NCBI RefSeq assembly: GCF_030019515.1
Contig: NZ_JASEEQ010000001.1
Location: 124,001-188,000, forward strand
Reading direction: 5' to 3'
Source: Nocardioides sp.
GTDB taxonomy: Bacteria; Actinomycetota; Actinomycetes; Propionibacteriales; Nocardioidaceae
Length of the DNA stretch: 64,000 bases
Position 1 is the first letter of the stretch, and each line of letters opens with the position of its first letter. A model generated the notes under the pieces. It saw only the letters and a program-made list of their open reading frames with translations, ran no database searches and was not told the origin of the DNA. A program made the position numbers and the translations under genes. This document shows positions 46,445-55,333 of the stretch, piece after piece.

Positions 46445-47088
46445 CGACACCCACAACACCGACGACGCCCCGGCCGATCCGGGTCGTCCTGGTCGACGAC
46501 CACGCCGTGATCCGGGCCGGGCTCGAGCAGCTCCTGGCCGGGACCGACGACATCGAGGTGGTCGGCACCGCCGCAGACGGAGCCGAGGCTCTCGACGTCG
46601 TCCGCCGGATCCGGCCGGACGTTGTGCTGATGGACCTGCAGATGCCGAAGGTCGACGGCGTCGCCGCCACTCGCTCGATCATGGCCGCGAAGCTGGGCGT
46701 CGATGTGCTCGTGCTGACGTCGTTCTCCGACAGCGAGCGGATCATCGCGGCCCTCGACGCCGGCGCGGTCGGCTACCTGCTCAAGGACGCCGACCCCGAG
46801 GACGTGCTCCAGGGCATCAGGGCCGTCAGCCGCGGCGAGTCGCCGATCCACCCCAAGGCCGCCCGCGCCCTCCTCGGCGTGCGCGCGGGCTCCCCCCAGG
46901 TGCAGCTGACCAGCCGCGAGACCGAGGTGCTGACCCTGGTCCGGGAGGGGCTGGCCAACAAGCAGATCGCCCGTCGCCTGGACATCAGCGAGCGCACCGT
47001 CAAGGCCCACCTCACCTCGGCGTTCGCCCGGATCGGCGTCGTCGACCGCACCCAGGCCGCCCTCTGGGCCGAGCGCAACGGCCTCTAG
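46441..47088 (+). CDS. LuxR/NarL-type response regulator
   Basis: A 215-residue transcription factor. The receiver domain has acidic Asp19/Asp20 (LVDDHAVIRAG), phosphoacceptor Asp65 (VLMDLQMPK), Thr/Ser switch in VLTSFSD and Lys in LLKDADPED. The HTH_LuxR domain is LTSRETEVLTLVREGLANKQ through ISERTVKAHLTSAF. It is coupled to the kinase gene. The inverted repeat at 44529-44551 is a candidate target because NarL-family regulators such as VraR bind ACT-AGT dyads. A 63-bp element starts 19 bases after the stop. Confidence 0.93.
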   Translation: MTTPTTPTTPRPIRVVLVDDHAVIRAGLEQLLAGTDDIEVVGTAADGAEALDVVRRIRPDVVLMDLQMPKVDGVAATRSIMAAKLGVDVLVLTSFSDSERIIAALDAGAVGYLLKDADPEDVLQGIRAVSRGESPIHPKAARALLGVRAGSPQVQLTSRETEVLTLVREGLANKQIARRLDISERTVKAHLTSAFARIGVVDRTQAALWAERNGL

Positions 47089-47106
47089 CCCGCAGCGCCG
47101 CCGCCG

Positions 47107-47169
47107 TGCGGTTTGGTCACCAACGACAGATTTTGGGCGGGTCGGGTTGCCGTTGGTGACCAAACGACA
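47107..47169. repeat. 63-bp bipartite inverted repeat, copy 6
   Basis: Left half 47107-47128, spacer 47129-47147, right half 47148-47169. It lies between the convergent response regulator and nuclease genes, 18 and 16 bases from their stops. Confidence 0.95.
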
Positions 47170-47185
47170 GGAGCCGGCGGCAGCC

Positions 47186-48109
47186 TCACACCGCGTCGAC
47201 CGATGCGTCGACCGATGCGTCGACCGATGCGTCGACGGAGCGGTCCGCCGACGCCTCGCGGGCCGGGATCGGCGGGGGAGTGCCGCCCCAGGCGGGACAG
47301 ATCGCCCGGTGCGCGCACCAGTCGCAGAGCCGGCCGGGGCTGGGCCGCCAGTCGCCGGACTCCTCGGCCCGCCGGATCGCCTGCCAGATCGCCTCCACCT
47401 TGCGTTCGGTGGCCAGGAGGTCGGGCTCGTCGGGGACGTAGCGCAGCAGCTCGCCGTTGCCCAGGTAGATCAGCTGGAGCATGGCGGGGACGACGCCACG
47501 GGTGCGCCAGATGACCAGGGCGTAGAACCGCATCTGGAACAGCGCCTTGGCCTCGAACATCTCCGAGGGCGAGCGTCCCGACTTGTAGTCGACGACCCGG
47601 ATCGCGCCGTCGGGCGCCACGTCGATGCGGTCGACGAAGCCACGCAGCAGCAGCCGCGAGTCCAGCAGCGCCTCGACGTACAGCTCGCGCTCGGCGGGCT
47701 CGAGCCGCCGCGGGTCCTCGAGGGTGAAGTACCGCTCGAGGACCGCCCGGCACGATGCCAGCCACCCAGCGGCCTGGGCGCCCTCGCCGTCGGCGGGGAA
47801 CATCTGGCTCAGCTCGGGCTCCGCCTCGACCAGTCGCTCCCACGCCGGCTCGAGCATCGCCTGGGCCCGGTCGGGGGTGCGCTCGACAGCCGGCAGGTCG
47901 AAGAGGTCCTCGAGCACCTTGTGTACGACGGTGCCGCGCACGGCGTCCGGGGAGGGCCGCTCCGGCAGCCGGTCGATGGTCCGGAACCGGTAGAGCAGCG
48001 GACAGCTCATGAAGTCGCCCGCCCGGCTCGGGGAGAGCGCCCCCAGCACGTTGACTCCGTCCACCGGGGTCGACACTCGGGTCGCCGGCGACTCCGACTG
48101 CGTGCTCAT
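47186..48109 (-). CDS. RecB-family PD-(D/E)XK nuclease
   Basis: A 307-residue exonuclease-like protein related to the RecB C-terminal nuclease (PDDEXK_1/Cas4-like). LSPSRAGDFMSCPLLYRFRT carries the first conserved Cys, GTVVHKVLEDLFD the His, LRGFVDRIDVAPDGAIRVVDYKSGRSP the catalytic D-EXK variant (D...D-Y-K), and LCDWCAHRAICPAWGG a C-terminal Cys cluster that with the first Cys can bind an iron-sulfur cluster. The C-terminus ends in a tandem DASV repeat. ATG 48109 follows a TAGGGT box by seven bases. It is a regular upstream neighbour of the proteasome region in actinobacteria. Confidence 0.88.
   Translation of the reverse strand: MSTQSESPATRVSTPVDGVNVLGALSPSRAGDFMSCPLLYRFRTIDRLPERPSPDAVRGTVVHKVLEDLFDLPAVERTPDRAQAMLEPAWERLVEAEPELSQMFPADGEGAQAAGWLASCRAVLERYFTLEDPRRLEPAERELYVEALLDSRLLLRGFVDRIDVAPDGAIRVVDYKSGRSPSEMFEAKALFQMRFYALVIWRTRGVVPAMLQLIYLGNGELLRYVPDEPDLLATERKVEAIWQAIRRAEESGDWRPSPGRLCDWCAHRAICPAWGGTPPPIPAREASADRSVDASVDASVDASVDAV
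47193..47236. repeat. 12-bp tandem repeat at the 3' end of the nuclease gene
   Basis: Three exact copies of GCGTCGACCGAT (47193-47228) and a partial fourth. They encode repeated Asp-Ala-Ser-Val at the protein C-terminus. The unit is a multiple of three, so copy-number change keeps the frame. Confidence 0.9.
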
Positions 48110-48116
48110 GGCCCTC

Positions 48117-48122
48117 ACCCTA
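48117..48122 (-). promoter_or_regulatory. leaderless-type -10 box for the RecB-like nuclease
   Basis: TAGGGT on the minus strand, seven bases before ATG 48109. Confidence 0.6.
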
Positions 48123-48176
48123 GGTGAGGCCACCGACGTCTCGATGGCGGCTCCGAGCGCGTCGGACCCCGTCGGA

Positions 48177-48182
48177 TAGCCT
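48177..48182 (+). promoter_or_regulatory. leaderless-type -10 box for the site-2 protease
   Basis: TAGCCT, six bases before GTG 48189. Confidence 0.6.
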
Positions 48183-48188
48183 CGTCAG

Positions 48189-49325
48189 GTGCCCGACTCC
48201 ACGCCCCGGACCCGCCCGCCGGGCATGCTCAAGGTCGGCACCATCGCAGGCAGTGACGTGCTGGTCTCCTCGTCCTGGTTCCTCGTCGCCGGGCTGATCG
48301 CGGTCATCGTGGCGCCGGTGGTCGACGAGGCCCAGCCGGGCCTCGGGGGGTGGAAGTACGTCGCGGGCCTGGCGTTCGCGGTGATCCTCTACCTCTCGGT
48401 GCTGCTGCACGAGGCGTCGCACGCCCTCGCCGCCCGCCACTTCGGCTTCCCGGTGTCCTCGATCACGCTGCACTTCCTGGGCGGCATGACGGCCATCGAG
48501 GGTGAGGCCCGCAAGCCTCGGCAGGAGTTCTTCATCGCGGTGGTCGGCCCGCTGACGTCGATCCTGGTGGGTGCGGTCGCGCTCGGTCTGCGCCCGGTGA
48601 CGCCCGAGGGCCTGCTGCTGATGGCCGTCGAGGGACTGGCCGGGGCGAACCTGCTCGTCGGCGTGCTCAACCTGGTTCCCGGACTCCCGCTCGACGGTGG
48701 CCGCGTGCTCAAGGCACTGGTCTGGCGGCTGACCGGCAACGCCCACCGAGGCACGATCGTGGCCGGCTGGGGCGGGCGCCTCACGGCGGCCGCGGTGCTG
48801 TTCTGGCCGGCCGTCCAGGAGCCGGTGCTCGGCACCGAGCCGGACATCCTCGACTTCGTGCTCGCGTTCGTGATCGCCGCGTTCCTCTGGTCGGGCTCGA
48901 GCGCCGCCATGGCGTCGGCGCGGCTGCGCAGCCGGCTCCCGCACCTGGTGGCCCGCCAGCTGGCCCGCCGTACCCTCGCGGTGCCCAGCGACCTCCCCCT
49001 GGCCGAGGCGGTACGCCGGGCCCACGACGCCCGGGCCGGCAGCATCGTGACCGTCACGGCCAGCGGCATGCCCGAGGGGATCGTCAGCGAGGCGGCCGTC
49101 CAGGCGACCCCGGAGGAGCGCCGCCCGTGGGTGGCGGTCTCCGCCGTGTCGCGGTCCCTCCAGGACGGGCTGCGGCTGCCCGCCGACCTCGCCGGCGAGG
49201 AGCTGGTGATGGCGATCAGCCGCACTCCGGCGGCGGAGTACCTCCTCGTCGAGCCCGACGGGTCGGTCGTCGGGGTGCTCGCCACCGCCGACGTGGATAG
49301 GGCGTTCCGCGACTCGGCCCACTAG
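48189..49325 (+). CDS. M50 site-2 protease with CBS domains (Rip3-like)
   Basis: A 378-residue intramembrane zinc protease. The active site HEASH is at residues 74-78 in the second hydrophobic segment, and the third zinc ligand Asp is in NLVPGLPLDGGRVL near residue 165. About six membrane segments precede a C-terminal pair of CBS domains (residues about 250-378), which may sense adenosine nucleotides. It probably cleaves anti-sigma factors or other membrane proteins. Leaderless GTG start. It lies immediately upstream of trmI, 10 bases away. Confidence 0.9.
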   Translation: MPDSTPRTRPPGMLKVGTIAGSDVLVSSSWFLVAGLIAVIVAPVVDEAQPGLGGWKYVAGLAFAVILYLSVLLHEASHALAARHFGFPVSSITLHFLGGMTAIEGEARKPRQEFFIAVVGPLTSILVGAVALGLRPVTPEGLLLMAVEGLAGANLLVGVLNLVPGLPLDGGRVLKALVWRLTGNAHRGTIVAGWGGRLTAAAVLFWPAVQEPVLGTEPDILDFVLAFVIAAFLWSGSSAAMASARLRSRLPHLVARQLARRTLAVPSDLPLAEAVRRAHDARAGSIVTVTASGMPEGIVSEAAVQATPEERRPWVAVSAVSRSLQDGLRLPADLAGEELVMAISRTPAAEYLLVEPDGSVVGVLATADVDRAFRDSAH

Positions 49326-49328
49326 GGT
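49323..49328 (+). promoter_or_regulatory. leaderless-type -10 box for trmI
   Basis: TAGGGT, seven bases before GTG 49336; its TAG is the stop codon of the protease gene. Confidence 0.6.
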
Positions 49329-49335
49329 TCCGCCC

Positions 49336-50286
49336 GTGTCCGAGCATCCCGACGTCCCCACCGAGGCGTGGTCCGGCGTCCACCGCGGACCGCTCCGTGC
49401 GGGTGAGTGGGTGCGCCTCACCGACAGCAAGGGCCGCCGGCACAACATCTGCCTCGAGCCCGGGAAGCGGTTCTTCTCCAACCGCGGGCACTTCGACCAT
49501 GACGAGCTGATCGGCCGCGAGGAGGGGTTCACGGTCACCTCGTCGGCCGGCGGTGAGTACCTCGTCTTCCGCCCGCTGCTCTCGGAGTTCGTGGTCTCCA
49601 TGCCGCGGGGCGCGGCCGTGGTCTACCCGAAGGACGCCGCCCAGATCGTCGCGTTGGTCGACATCTTCCCGGGCGCGCATGTCGTCGAGGCCGGCGTCGG
49701 CTCCGGCGCCCTCACCTGCTCGCTGCTGCGTGCCGTCGGCCCGTTCGGTCGGGTGTCGTCCTACGAGCGCCGCGAGGAGTTCGCCGAGGTCGCGCGACGC
49801 AACGTCACGCAGTTCTTCGGCGCCCCCGACGGCGCCACCCACCCCGCGTGGCGGCTCACCGTCGGCGACCTGGCCGAGGCGCTGCCCGCGTCCGGGGAGC
49901 GCGCCGACCGGGTGGTGTTGGACATGCTGGCCCCCTGGGAGTGCCTCGACGCCACGGCCGACGCCCTGCGTCCGGGCGGCATCGTCTGCGCGTACGTCGC
50001 GACCACCACGCAGCTGTCCCGGTTCGTAGAGACGGTCCGGGTGCACGGCGGCTTCACCGACCCGCAGGCCTGGGAGTCCCTAGTGCGCGACTGGCACGTC
50101 GAGGGCCTCGCCGTGCGCCCCGGCCACAAGATGATCGGCCACACCGCGTTCCTGGTCACCGCCCGCCGGATGGCCCCCGGCGAGCGGCCGCCGCTCAAGC
50201 GCCGCCGTCCCGCACCCGGCGCCTACGGCCCCGACTACACGGGCCCCCGCCCACCCGGCACCCCCGTCGACGACCCCACCGACTGA
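49336..50286 (+). CDS. trmI: tRNA (adenine-N1)-methyltransferase, TrmI type
   Basis: A 316-residue SAM-dependent enzyme that methylates A58 in the tRNA T-loop. An N-terminal beta domain (residues 1-80, GEWVRLTDSKGRRHNICLEPG) precedes the Rossmann fold with SAM loop HVVEAGVGSGALTCSLLRAVG and the VVLDMLAPWECLD catalytic motif. A basic Pro-rich tail follows. The gene is a standard neighbour of arc/mpa in actinobacteria. A 63-bp element begins 24 bases after the stop. Confidence 0.92.
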   Translation: MSEHPDVPTEAWSGVHRGPLRAGEWVRLTDSKGRRHNICLEPGKRFFSNRGHFDHDELIGREEGFTVTSSAGGEYLVFRPLLSEFVVSMPRGAAVVYPKDAAQIVALVDIFPGAHVVEAGVGSGALTCSLLRAVGPFGRVSSYERREEFAEVARRNVTQFFGAPDGATHPAWRLTVGDLAEALPASGERADRVVLDMLAPWECLDATADALRPGGIVCAYVATTTQLSRFVETVRVHGGFTDPQAWESLVRDWHVEGLAVRPGHKMIGHTAFLVTARRMAPGERPPLKRRRPAPGAYGPDYTGPRPPGTPVDDPTD

Positions 50287-50309
50287 CCCACCCGCCGGCC
50301 GAAATGCCT

Positions 50310-50372
50310 CGTCGTTTGGTCACCAACCACGACCTGGCGGTGCCGGTTCCTGCGGTTGGTGACCAAACGGCA
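50310..50372. repeat. 63-bp bipartite inverted repeat, copy 7
   Basis: Left half 50310-50331, spacer 50332-50350, right half 50351-50372. It lies between trmI and arc on the same strand, 23 bases after the trmI stop and about 70 before the arc -10 box. Confidence 0.94.
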
Positions 50373-50411
50373 GCGGACCCGTCGCGTCCAAATCGTGATC
50401 AACACCGCGAA

Positions 50412-50428
50412 ATGAGGTCTTTCCTCAT
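50412..50428. promoter_or_regulatory. inverted repeat at the -35 region of arc
   Basis: ATGAGG and CCTCAT separated by five bases, ending 13 bases before the -10 box at 50442. Possible operator for the proteasome ATPase gene. Confidence 0.35.
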
Positions 50429-50441
50429 CACCGCTCGCGGG

Positions 50442-50447
50442 TAGGGT
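50442..50447 (+). promoter_or_regulatory. -10 box for arc
   Basis: TAGGGT; the predicted start near 50454 gives a short leader containing AGGAGG at 50457-50462, so this is not a leaderless gene. Confidence 0.5.
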
Positions 50448-50470
50448 CAATCGCACAGGAGGTGGCGCTG

Positions 50471-52225
50471 ATGTCGACATCGGATGGCGTTCCCAGCACG
50501 GGCGGTCGCAGCCCCGAAGAGCTCGTGAGCCAGGTCCGGCTCCTGGAGGCCGAGGTCTCCGACCTGCGCCGACGGCTGAGCGAGAGCCCCGGCGGCTCGC
50601 ACGGCCTCGAGTTGCGGCTCGCGGACGCCCAGCGCTCGCTCGCAGGCCTGACCTCGCAGAACGAGCGGCTCGCGCAGACGCTGCGCGAGGCCCGCGAGCA
50701 GATCATGAAGCTCAAGGAGGAAGTCGACCGGCTGGCCCAGCCGCCGGCCGGCTTCGGCACCTTCCTGGCGCGCAACGAGGACGACTCGATCGACGTGTTC
50801 ACCGGCGGCCGCAAACTGCGCGTGAACGTCAGCCCGAGCGTGGACCTCGAGACCTTGCAGCGGGGCCAGGAGGTCATGCTCAACGAGGCCCTCAACGTCG
50901 TCGCCGCCCTCGACTTCGAGGAGGTCGGCGAAGTCGTCATGTTCAAGGAGCTGCTAGCCGACGGTGACCGCGTGCTGGTGATCGCCAATGCCGACGAGGA
51001 GCGCGTCGTGCGCCTGGCGGAGCCGCTGCGCGGCGACACCATCCGGGCCGGCGACTCGCTGCTGCTCGACTCCCGCGCGGGCTACGTCTACGAGAAGGTG
51101 CCGAAGTCCGAGGTCGAGGAGCTCGTCCTCGAGGAGGTCCCGGACATCGCCTACGAGTCGATCGGCGGCCTGGCCGGCCAGATCGAGCAGATCCGCGACG
51201 CCGTCGAGCTGCCCTACCTGCACCCCGAGCTGTTCAAGGAGCACGAGCTCAAGCCGCCGAAGGGCGTGCTGCTCTACGGACCCCCGGGCTGTGGGAAGAC
51301 CCTGATCGCCAAGGCCGTGGCCAACTCGCTGGCCAAGAAGGTCGCGGCCAAGACCGGCCAGGAGGGGAAGTCCTACTTCCTGAACATCAAGGGCCCCGAG
51401 CTCCTCAACAAGTACGTCGGGGAGACCGAGCGGCACATCCGGCTGGTCTTCCAGCGGGCCCGGGAGAAGGCCAGTGGCGGCACCCCAGTCATCGTGTTCT
51501 TCGACGAGATGGACTCGCTGTTCCGCACCCGCGGCTCGGGGGTGTCCTCAGACGTCGAGAACACCATCGTCCCGCAGCTGCTCAGCGAGATCGACGGTGT
51601 CGAGGCGCTGGAGAACGTCCTGGTCATCGGCGCCTCCAACCGCGAGGACATGATCGATCCGGCGATCCTGCGTCCCGGCCGCCTCGACGTGAAGATCAAG
51701 ATCGAGCGGCCCGACGCCGAGTCTGCGCGCGACATCTTCAGCAAGTACCTCACCACCACGCTGCCCCTGCACGCCGACGACCTCGCCGAGTTCGGCGGGG
51801 ATCGGGAGGCCTGCGTGGGTGGGATGATCCAGGCCACGGTCGAGCGGATGTACACCGAGACCGAGGAGAACCGGTTCCTCGAGGTCACCTATGCAAACGG
51901 CGACAAGGAGGTCCTGTACTTCAAGGACTTCAACTCCGGCGCGATGATCCAGAACATCGTCGACCGGGCGAAGAAGATGGCGATCAAGGACTTCCTCGAC
52001 CACGACCAGCGCGGCCTGCGGGTCTCCCATCTGCTCCAGGCGTGTGTGGACGAGTTCAAGGAGAACGAGGACCTCCCGACCACCACGAACCCCGACGACT
52101 GGGCCCGCATCTCCGGCAAGAAGGGCGAGCGGATCGTGTTCATCCGCACGCTGATCACCGGCAAGCAGGGCACCGAGCCGGGCCGCTCCATCGACACCGT
52201 CGCCAACACCGGCCAGTACCTCTGA
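50471..52225 (+). CDS. arc: proteasome-associated ATPase ARC/Mpa
   Basis: A 584-residue AAA ATPase that captures pupylated proteins, unfolds them and feeds them into the 20S proteasome. An N-terminal coiled coil (residues about 15-85) binds Pup, two OB domains follow (95-230), then the AAA module with Walker A GPPGCGKT near residue 270, Walker [10 protein letters not shown], and arginine finger region ILRPGRLD. The C-terminus ends GQYL, the penultimate-Tyr docking motif that opens the proteasome gate. ATG 50471 follows AGGAGG by eight bases; the upstream GTG is unlikely. Confidence 0.97.
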   Translation: MSTSDGVPSTGGRSPEELVSQVRLLEAEVSDLRRRLSESPGGSHGLELRLADAQRSLAGLTSQNERLAQTLREAREQIMKLKEEVDRLAQPPAGFGTFLARNEDDSIDVFTGGRKLRVNVSPSVDLETLQRGQEVMLNEALNVVAALDFEEVGEVVMFKELLADGDRVLVIANADEERVVRLAEPLRGDTIRAGDSLLLDSRAGYVYEKVPKSEVEELVLEEVPDIAYESIGGLAGQIEQIRDAVELPYLHPELFKEHELKPPKGVLLYGPPGCGKTLIAKAVANSLAKKVAAKTGQEGKSYFLNIKGPELLNKYVGETERHIRLVFQRAREKASGGTPVIVFFDEMDSLFRTRGSGVSSDVENTIVPQLLSEIDGVEALENVLVIGASNREDMIDPAILRPGRLDVKIKIERPDAESARDIFSKYLTTTLPLHADDLAEFGGDREACVGGMIQATVERMYTETEENRFLEVTYANGDKEVLYFKDFNSGAMIQNIVDRAKKMAIKDFLDHDQRGLRVSHLLQACVDEFKENEDLPTTTNPDDWARISGKKGERIVFIRTLITGKQGTEPGRSIDTVANTGQYL

Positions 52226-52240
52226 TCCGGTAGGTCTGCT

Positions 52241-52274
52241 CCGGGCACCGCCGGCTACTGCCCGGGGTGCCCGG
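52241..52274 (+). terminator. hairpin terminator after arc
   Basis: CCGGGCACC pairs perfectly with GGTGCCCGG around a 16-base loop, 16 bases after the arc stop. A 63-bp element follows 14 bases later. Confidence 0.6.
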
Positions 52275-52287
52275 GCCGGCCGAGGCA

Positions 52288-52350
52288 CGTCGTTTGGTCA
52301 CCAACCACAGATCGTGAGCGATCGCATCTGTGGTTGGTGACCAAACGACG
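52288..52350. repeat. 63-bp bipartite inverted repeat, copy 8
   Basis: Left half 52288-52309, spacer 52310-52328, right half 52329-52350. It lies 62 bases after the arc stop, with a separate hairpin in between. Bases 52288-52309 pair with 52329-52350 at every position. Confidence 0.95.
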
Positions 52351-52441
52351 TCAGGTCGGCACTAGCGCAGGAGCGCGGAACCAGGAGTACCGTCGAGCCA
52401 ACGGCGGGCGTCACCCGCCCGAGCTCGGGGGAGTCGCCACG

Positions 52442-52624
52442 ATGTTCTGGCTCAGCGTTCTCGTCGTCGCGGCCGTGCTGTTCGCACTGGCCTGGTGGAG
52501 CAGCGGCCGCACCAGGAGGATCGCCCCCCGGCCCGACGCCGGGGCCGAGATCGACCGCGGCCGGGCCCTCAACCAGAACCGGATCCACAACGACGGCATC
52601 CACGGCAGCCCCGGGATCGGCTGA
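52442..52624 (+). CDS. small single-pass membrane protein
   Basis: A 60-residue protein: one membrane helix (residues 2-20, WLSVLVVAAVLFALAWW), a basic cytosolic segment (SSGRTRRIAPRP) and a hydrophilic tail with Asn/His. No family is recognised. GGGGGAG lies about nine bases before ATG 52442. Small membrane proteins often sit near this locus, but no role is known. Its stop is three bases from the stop of the convergent YbaK-like gene. Confidence 0.6.
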   Translation: MFWLSVLVVAAVLFALAWWSSGRTRRIAPRPDAGAEIDRGRALNQNRIHNDGIHGSPGIG

Positions 52625-52627
52625 CTC

Positions 52628-53143
52628 TCACCGGGGCTCGGTAACGTCGGCGACCGTCGCCCCCAGGGCGGCGACCAGCTCGGCCGCGTCGACCGTGAGC
52701 GCCACCCCGTGGGCGCCGCCGCCGATGCTGACCGTGTCGGTCATCGAGCTGTCCGCGATCACCGGCAGCGCCGTCCACGCCCCGAGCGGCGTGATGGTCC
52801 CGCGTTCGTAGCCGGTCACCTCGAACGCCGCGTCCGCACTCGGCATCGACAGCCGGTTGACTCCGAGCAGCGCGCGCAGCTTCGGCCAGGCGATCTCGCG
52901 GTCGCCCGGGACCAGCACGAACCGATGGTCCTGTGCGCTGACCCGCACGACCATGGTCTTGACGATCTGGTGCGGCACGAGGCCGCGAGCCGCGGCCGCC
53001 TCGTCGAGCGACCGCACCGGTCCGTGCCGGGTCACCGTGGGGGCCAGCCCGAGGGCCTCGGCGGCGGCGAGCGCCCGGGCCGCGCCGTCGCCGTCCATGT
53101 CGCCGTCCGTGTCGCCGTCGGCCTGACCCGCACCCTCGGTCAC
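52628..53143 (-). CDS. YbaK/EbsC-family aminoacyl-tRNA deacylase
   Basis: A 171-residue trans-editing-type protein related to the prolyl-tRNA synthetase editing domain. It should hydrolyse mischarged tRNA. Family features: VPHQIVKTMVVRVSAQDHRFVLVPGDREI with the conserved Lys, LLGVNRLSMPSADAAFEVTGYERGTITPLG, and VSIGGGAHGVALTVD. The N-terminus contains a DGDTDGDMDGDG stretch encoded by short tandem repeats, absent from typical members. The GTG start overlaps the stop of the upstream methyltransferase gene (GTGA), implying co-translation. Confidence 0.88.
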   Translation of the reverse strand: MTEGAGQADGDTDGDMDGDGAARALAAAEALGLAPTVTRHGPVRSLDEAAAARGLVPHQIVKTMVVRVSAQDHRFVLVPGDREIAWPKLRALLGVNRLSMPSADAAFEVTGYERGTITPLGAWTALPVIADSSMTDTVSIGGGAHGVALTVDAAELVAALGATVADVTEPR

Positions 53144-53766
53144 GACGGGCGCCGGGCGGACCCGACGAAGCCGTGCGTCCAGGGGCGGCTGACCGCCGGG
53201 CCGGGCAGGTACGACGCAGTCACGTCGACGACGTCCAGCCCGGCGTCGGCGACCAGCCCGGGGATGTCGCGGCTCAGATGGCAGCCCCCGGCCAGCCGGC
53301 GCTGCAGCGGCTCGAGTCGGTGCTGCCACCGCTCGACGCCGCGGTCGGGGGCGAGCCCGTGCTCGAGGAACCAGAAGGTGCCCCCGGGGCGCAGCACCCG
53401 ACGTACCTCGCGCAGCGCCTGCTCCGCGTCCGGGATCGTGCACAGCGTGAAGGTCGACAGCACCGCGTCGTACTGCCGATCCGCCGCCGCGAGCCGCTGC
53501 GCGTCCGCGCCGGTCCGCTCCACCGGGACCCTCGATCCGGCACGCCGCCGCGCGGACATCTCCCACGCGAGCTCCGACGGCTCCACCGCGTCGACCTGGG
53601 TCACCCGCGCGGGGTACAGCGGGACGTTCAGGCCGCTGCCGAACCCGATCTCGAGCACCCGCCCGTCCAGGCCGGCGCACGCGACCGATCGCCAGCGCCC
53701 GACCTCCGGTGTGGACAGCGATCGGTCGGCGATCCGGGGTACGACGTGATCAGTCCAGTAGCCCAT
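53140..53766 (-). CDS. class I SAM-dependent methyltransferase
   Basis: A 208-residue methyltransferase of the UbiE/COQ5-like group. SAM motifs: VLEIGFGSGLNVPLYP (motif I), VDAVEPSELAW, DAVLSTFTLCTIPD, and VRRVLRPGGTFWFLEHG. The substrate is unknown; similarity to phospholipid or quinone methyltransferases is only at the fold level. ATG 53766 lies six bases from a TACCCT box. It is divergent from dop. Confidence 0.88.
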   Translation of the reverse strand: MGYWTDHVVPRIADRSLSTPEVGRWRSVACAGLDGRVLEIGFGSGLNVPLYPARVTQVDAVEPSELAWEMSARRRAGSRVPVERTGADAQRLAAADRQYDAVLSTFTLCTIPDAEQALREVRRVLRPGGTFWFLEHGLAPDRGVERWQHRLEPLQRRLAGGCHLSRDIPGLVADAGLDVVDVTASYLPGPAVSRPWTHGFVGSARRPS

Positions 53767-53772
53767 GCCACG

Positions 53773-53778
53773 AGGGTA
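53773..53778 (-). promoter_or_regulatory. leaderless-type -10 box for the methyltransferase
   Basis: TACCCT on the minus strand, six bases before ATG 53766. Confidence 0.55.
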
Positions 53779-53795
53779 GGACGTGTCGCCTCGCG

Positions 53796-53801
53796 TAGGC
53801 T
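53796..53801 (+). promoter_or_regulatory. leaderless-type -10 box for dop
   Basis: TAGGCT, six bases before ATG 53808. Confidence 0.6.
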
Positions 53802-53807
53802 CGGCCC

Positions 53808-55316
53808 ATGAGCGTGCGCCGGGTCATGGGGACCGAGGTGGAGTTCGGCATCGCCGTGCAGGGACAGCCCCTGGCCAACCCGATGGTCGCCTCCTCCCAG
53901 GTCGTCAACGCCTACGCGTCGGCCACCGCCAAGGCCCGCCGGGCGCGATGGGACTTCGAGGAGGAGTCGCCGCTGCGCGACGCCCGCGGCTTCGACATGT
54001 CCCGCCAGGTCGCGGACCCGACCCAGCTCACCGACGAGGACATGGGCCTGGCCAACGTGATCCTCACCAACGGCGCCCGTCTCTACGTCGACCACGCACA
54101 CCCCGAGTACTCCACGCCCGAGGTCACCACCCCGCTCGACATCGTCCGCTGGGACAAGGCGGGGGAGCAGGTGATGCTCGACGCCGCGCGGCGCGCCGGC
54201 CAGCTGCCGGGCGGACCGCAGATCGTGCTCTACAAGAACAACACCGACAACAAGGGCGCGTCGTACGGCGCCCACGAGAACTACCTGATGCGGCGCTCGA
54301 CGCCGTTCGGCGACATCGTCCGGCACCTGACACCGTTCTTCGTGAGCCGGCAGGTCTTCTGCGGCGCGGGGCGGGTCGGGATCGGGCAGGACGGCCGGGA
54401 GGACGGCTTCCAGATCAGCCAGCGGGCCGACTTCTTCGAGGTGGAGGTCGGGCTCGAGACCACCCTCAAGCGTCCGATCATCAACACCCGCGACGAGCCG
54501 CACGCCGACCCGGAGAAGTACCGTCGGCTGCACGTCATCCTCGGTGACGCGAACCTCTCGGAGATCTCGACGTACCTCAAGGTCGGCACCACCTCGTTGG
54601 TGCTGGCCATGATCGAGGAGCGGTTCATCACCGCCGACCTGACCGTCGACGGCTCGGTCACCGGACTGCGGGCGATCTCCCACGACCCGACGCTGCGGAC
54701 CACGGTCACGCTCACCGACGGCCGCCGGCTGACCGGGATCCAGCTCCAGCTCGAGTACCTCGACCTGGCCCGCAAGTTCGTCGAGGACCGCTACGGCGCG
54801 GACGCCGACCCGCAGACCGTGGACGTCCTGGCGCGGTGGGAGTCGGTCCTGGATCGGCTGGAGCGCGACCCGATGCTGTGCGCCCGCGAGCTCGACTGGG
54901 TCGCCAAGCTCAAGCTCCTCGAGCAGTACCGCCAGCGCGACGGTCTGGCCTGGGACGACGCCAAGCTGCAGCTGATCGACCTCCAGTACTCCGACATCAG
55001 GCCCGAGAAGGGGCTGTACCACCGGCTGGCCGCCGGCGGCCGCATCGACCGGCTGCTCGACGACGCCGCCGTCGACGCCGCGATGCACGACCCGCCCGAG
55101 GACACCCGGGCCTACTTCCGCGGCCGGTGCCTCGAAAAGTACGCCGCGCACGTCGCGGCCGCCTCCTGGGACTCGGTGATCTTCGACCTGCCCGGCCGCG
55201 AGTCGCTGCAGCGGGTCCCGACCATCGACCCGCTGCGCGGCAGCAGGGCCCACGTGGGCGACCTGCTCGATCGCTGTGAGACGGCCGAGGAGTTGTTCAC
55301 CGCTCTCACCCGCTGA
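53808..55316 (+). CDS. dop: depupylase / Pup deamidase
   Basis: A 502-residue glutamine-synthetase-fold enzyme that removes Pup from substrates and, where needed, deamidates the Pup C-terminus. The N-terminal Mg-ATP strand is [10 protein letters not shown] (Glu10/Glu12), and the catalytic Asp95 is in [17 protein letters not shown]. The Dop-specific loop after strand one (residues about 38-80) is present, separating it from PafA. The downstream Pup ends in Glu rather than Gln, so only depupylase activity should be needed here. Confidence 0.96.
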   Translation: MSVRRVMGTEVEFGIAVQGQPLANPMVASSQVVNAYASATAKARRARWDFEEESPLRDARGFDMSRQVADPTQLTDEDMGLANVILTNGARLYVDHAHPEYSTPEVTTPLDIVRWDKAGEQVMLDAARRAGQLPGGPQIVLYKNNTDNKGASYGAHENYLMRRSTPFGDIVRHLTPFFVSRQVFCGAGRVGIGQDGREDGFQISQRADFFEVEVGLETTLKRPIINTRDEPHADPEKYRRLHVILGDANLSEISTYLKVGTTSLVLAMIEERFITADLTVDGSVTGLRAISHDPTLRTTVTLTDGRRLTGIQLQLEYLDLARKFVEDRYGADADPQTVDVLARWESVLDRLERDPMLCARELDWVAKLKLLEQYRQRDGLAWDDAKLQLIDLQYSDIRPEKGLYHRLAAGGRIDRLLDDAAVDAAMHDPPEDTRAYFRGRCLEKYAAHVAAASWDSVIFDLPGRESLQRVPTIDPLRGSRAHVGDLLDRCETAEELFTALTR

Positions 55317-55321
55317 GTGGT

Positions 55322-55327
55322 TAGGTT
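55322..55327 (+). promoter_or_regulatory. leaderless-type -10 box for pup
   Basis: TAGGTT, six bases before ATG 55334 and five bases after the dop stop. Confidence 0.55.
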
Positions 55328-55333
55328 GTGGGT

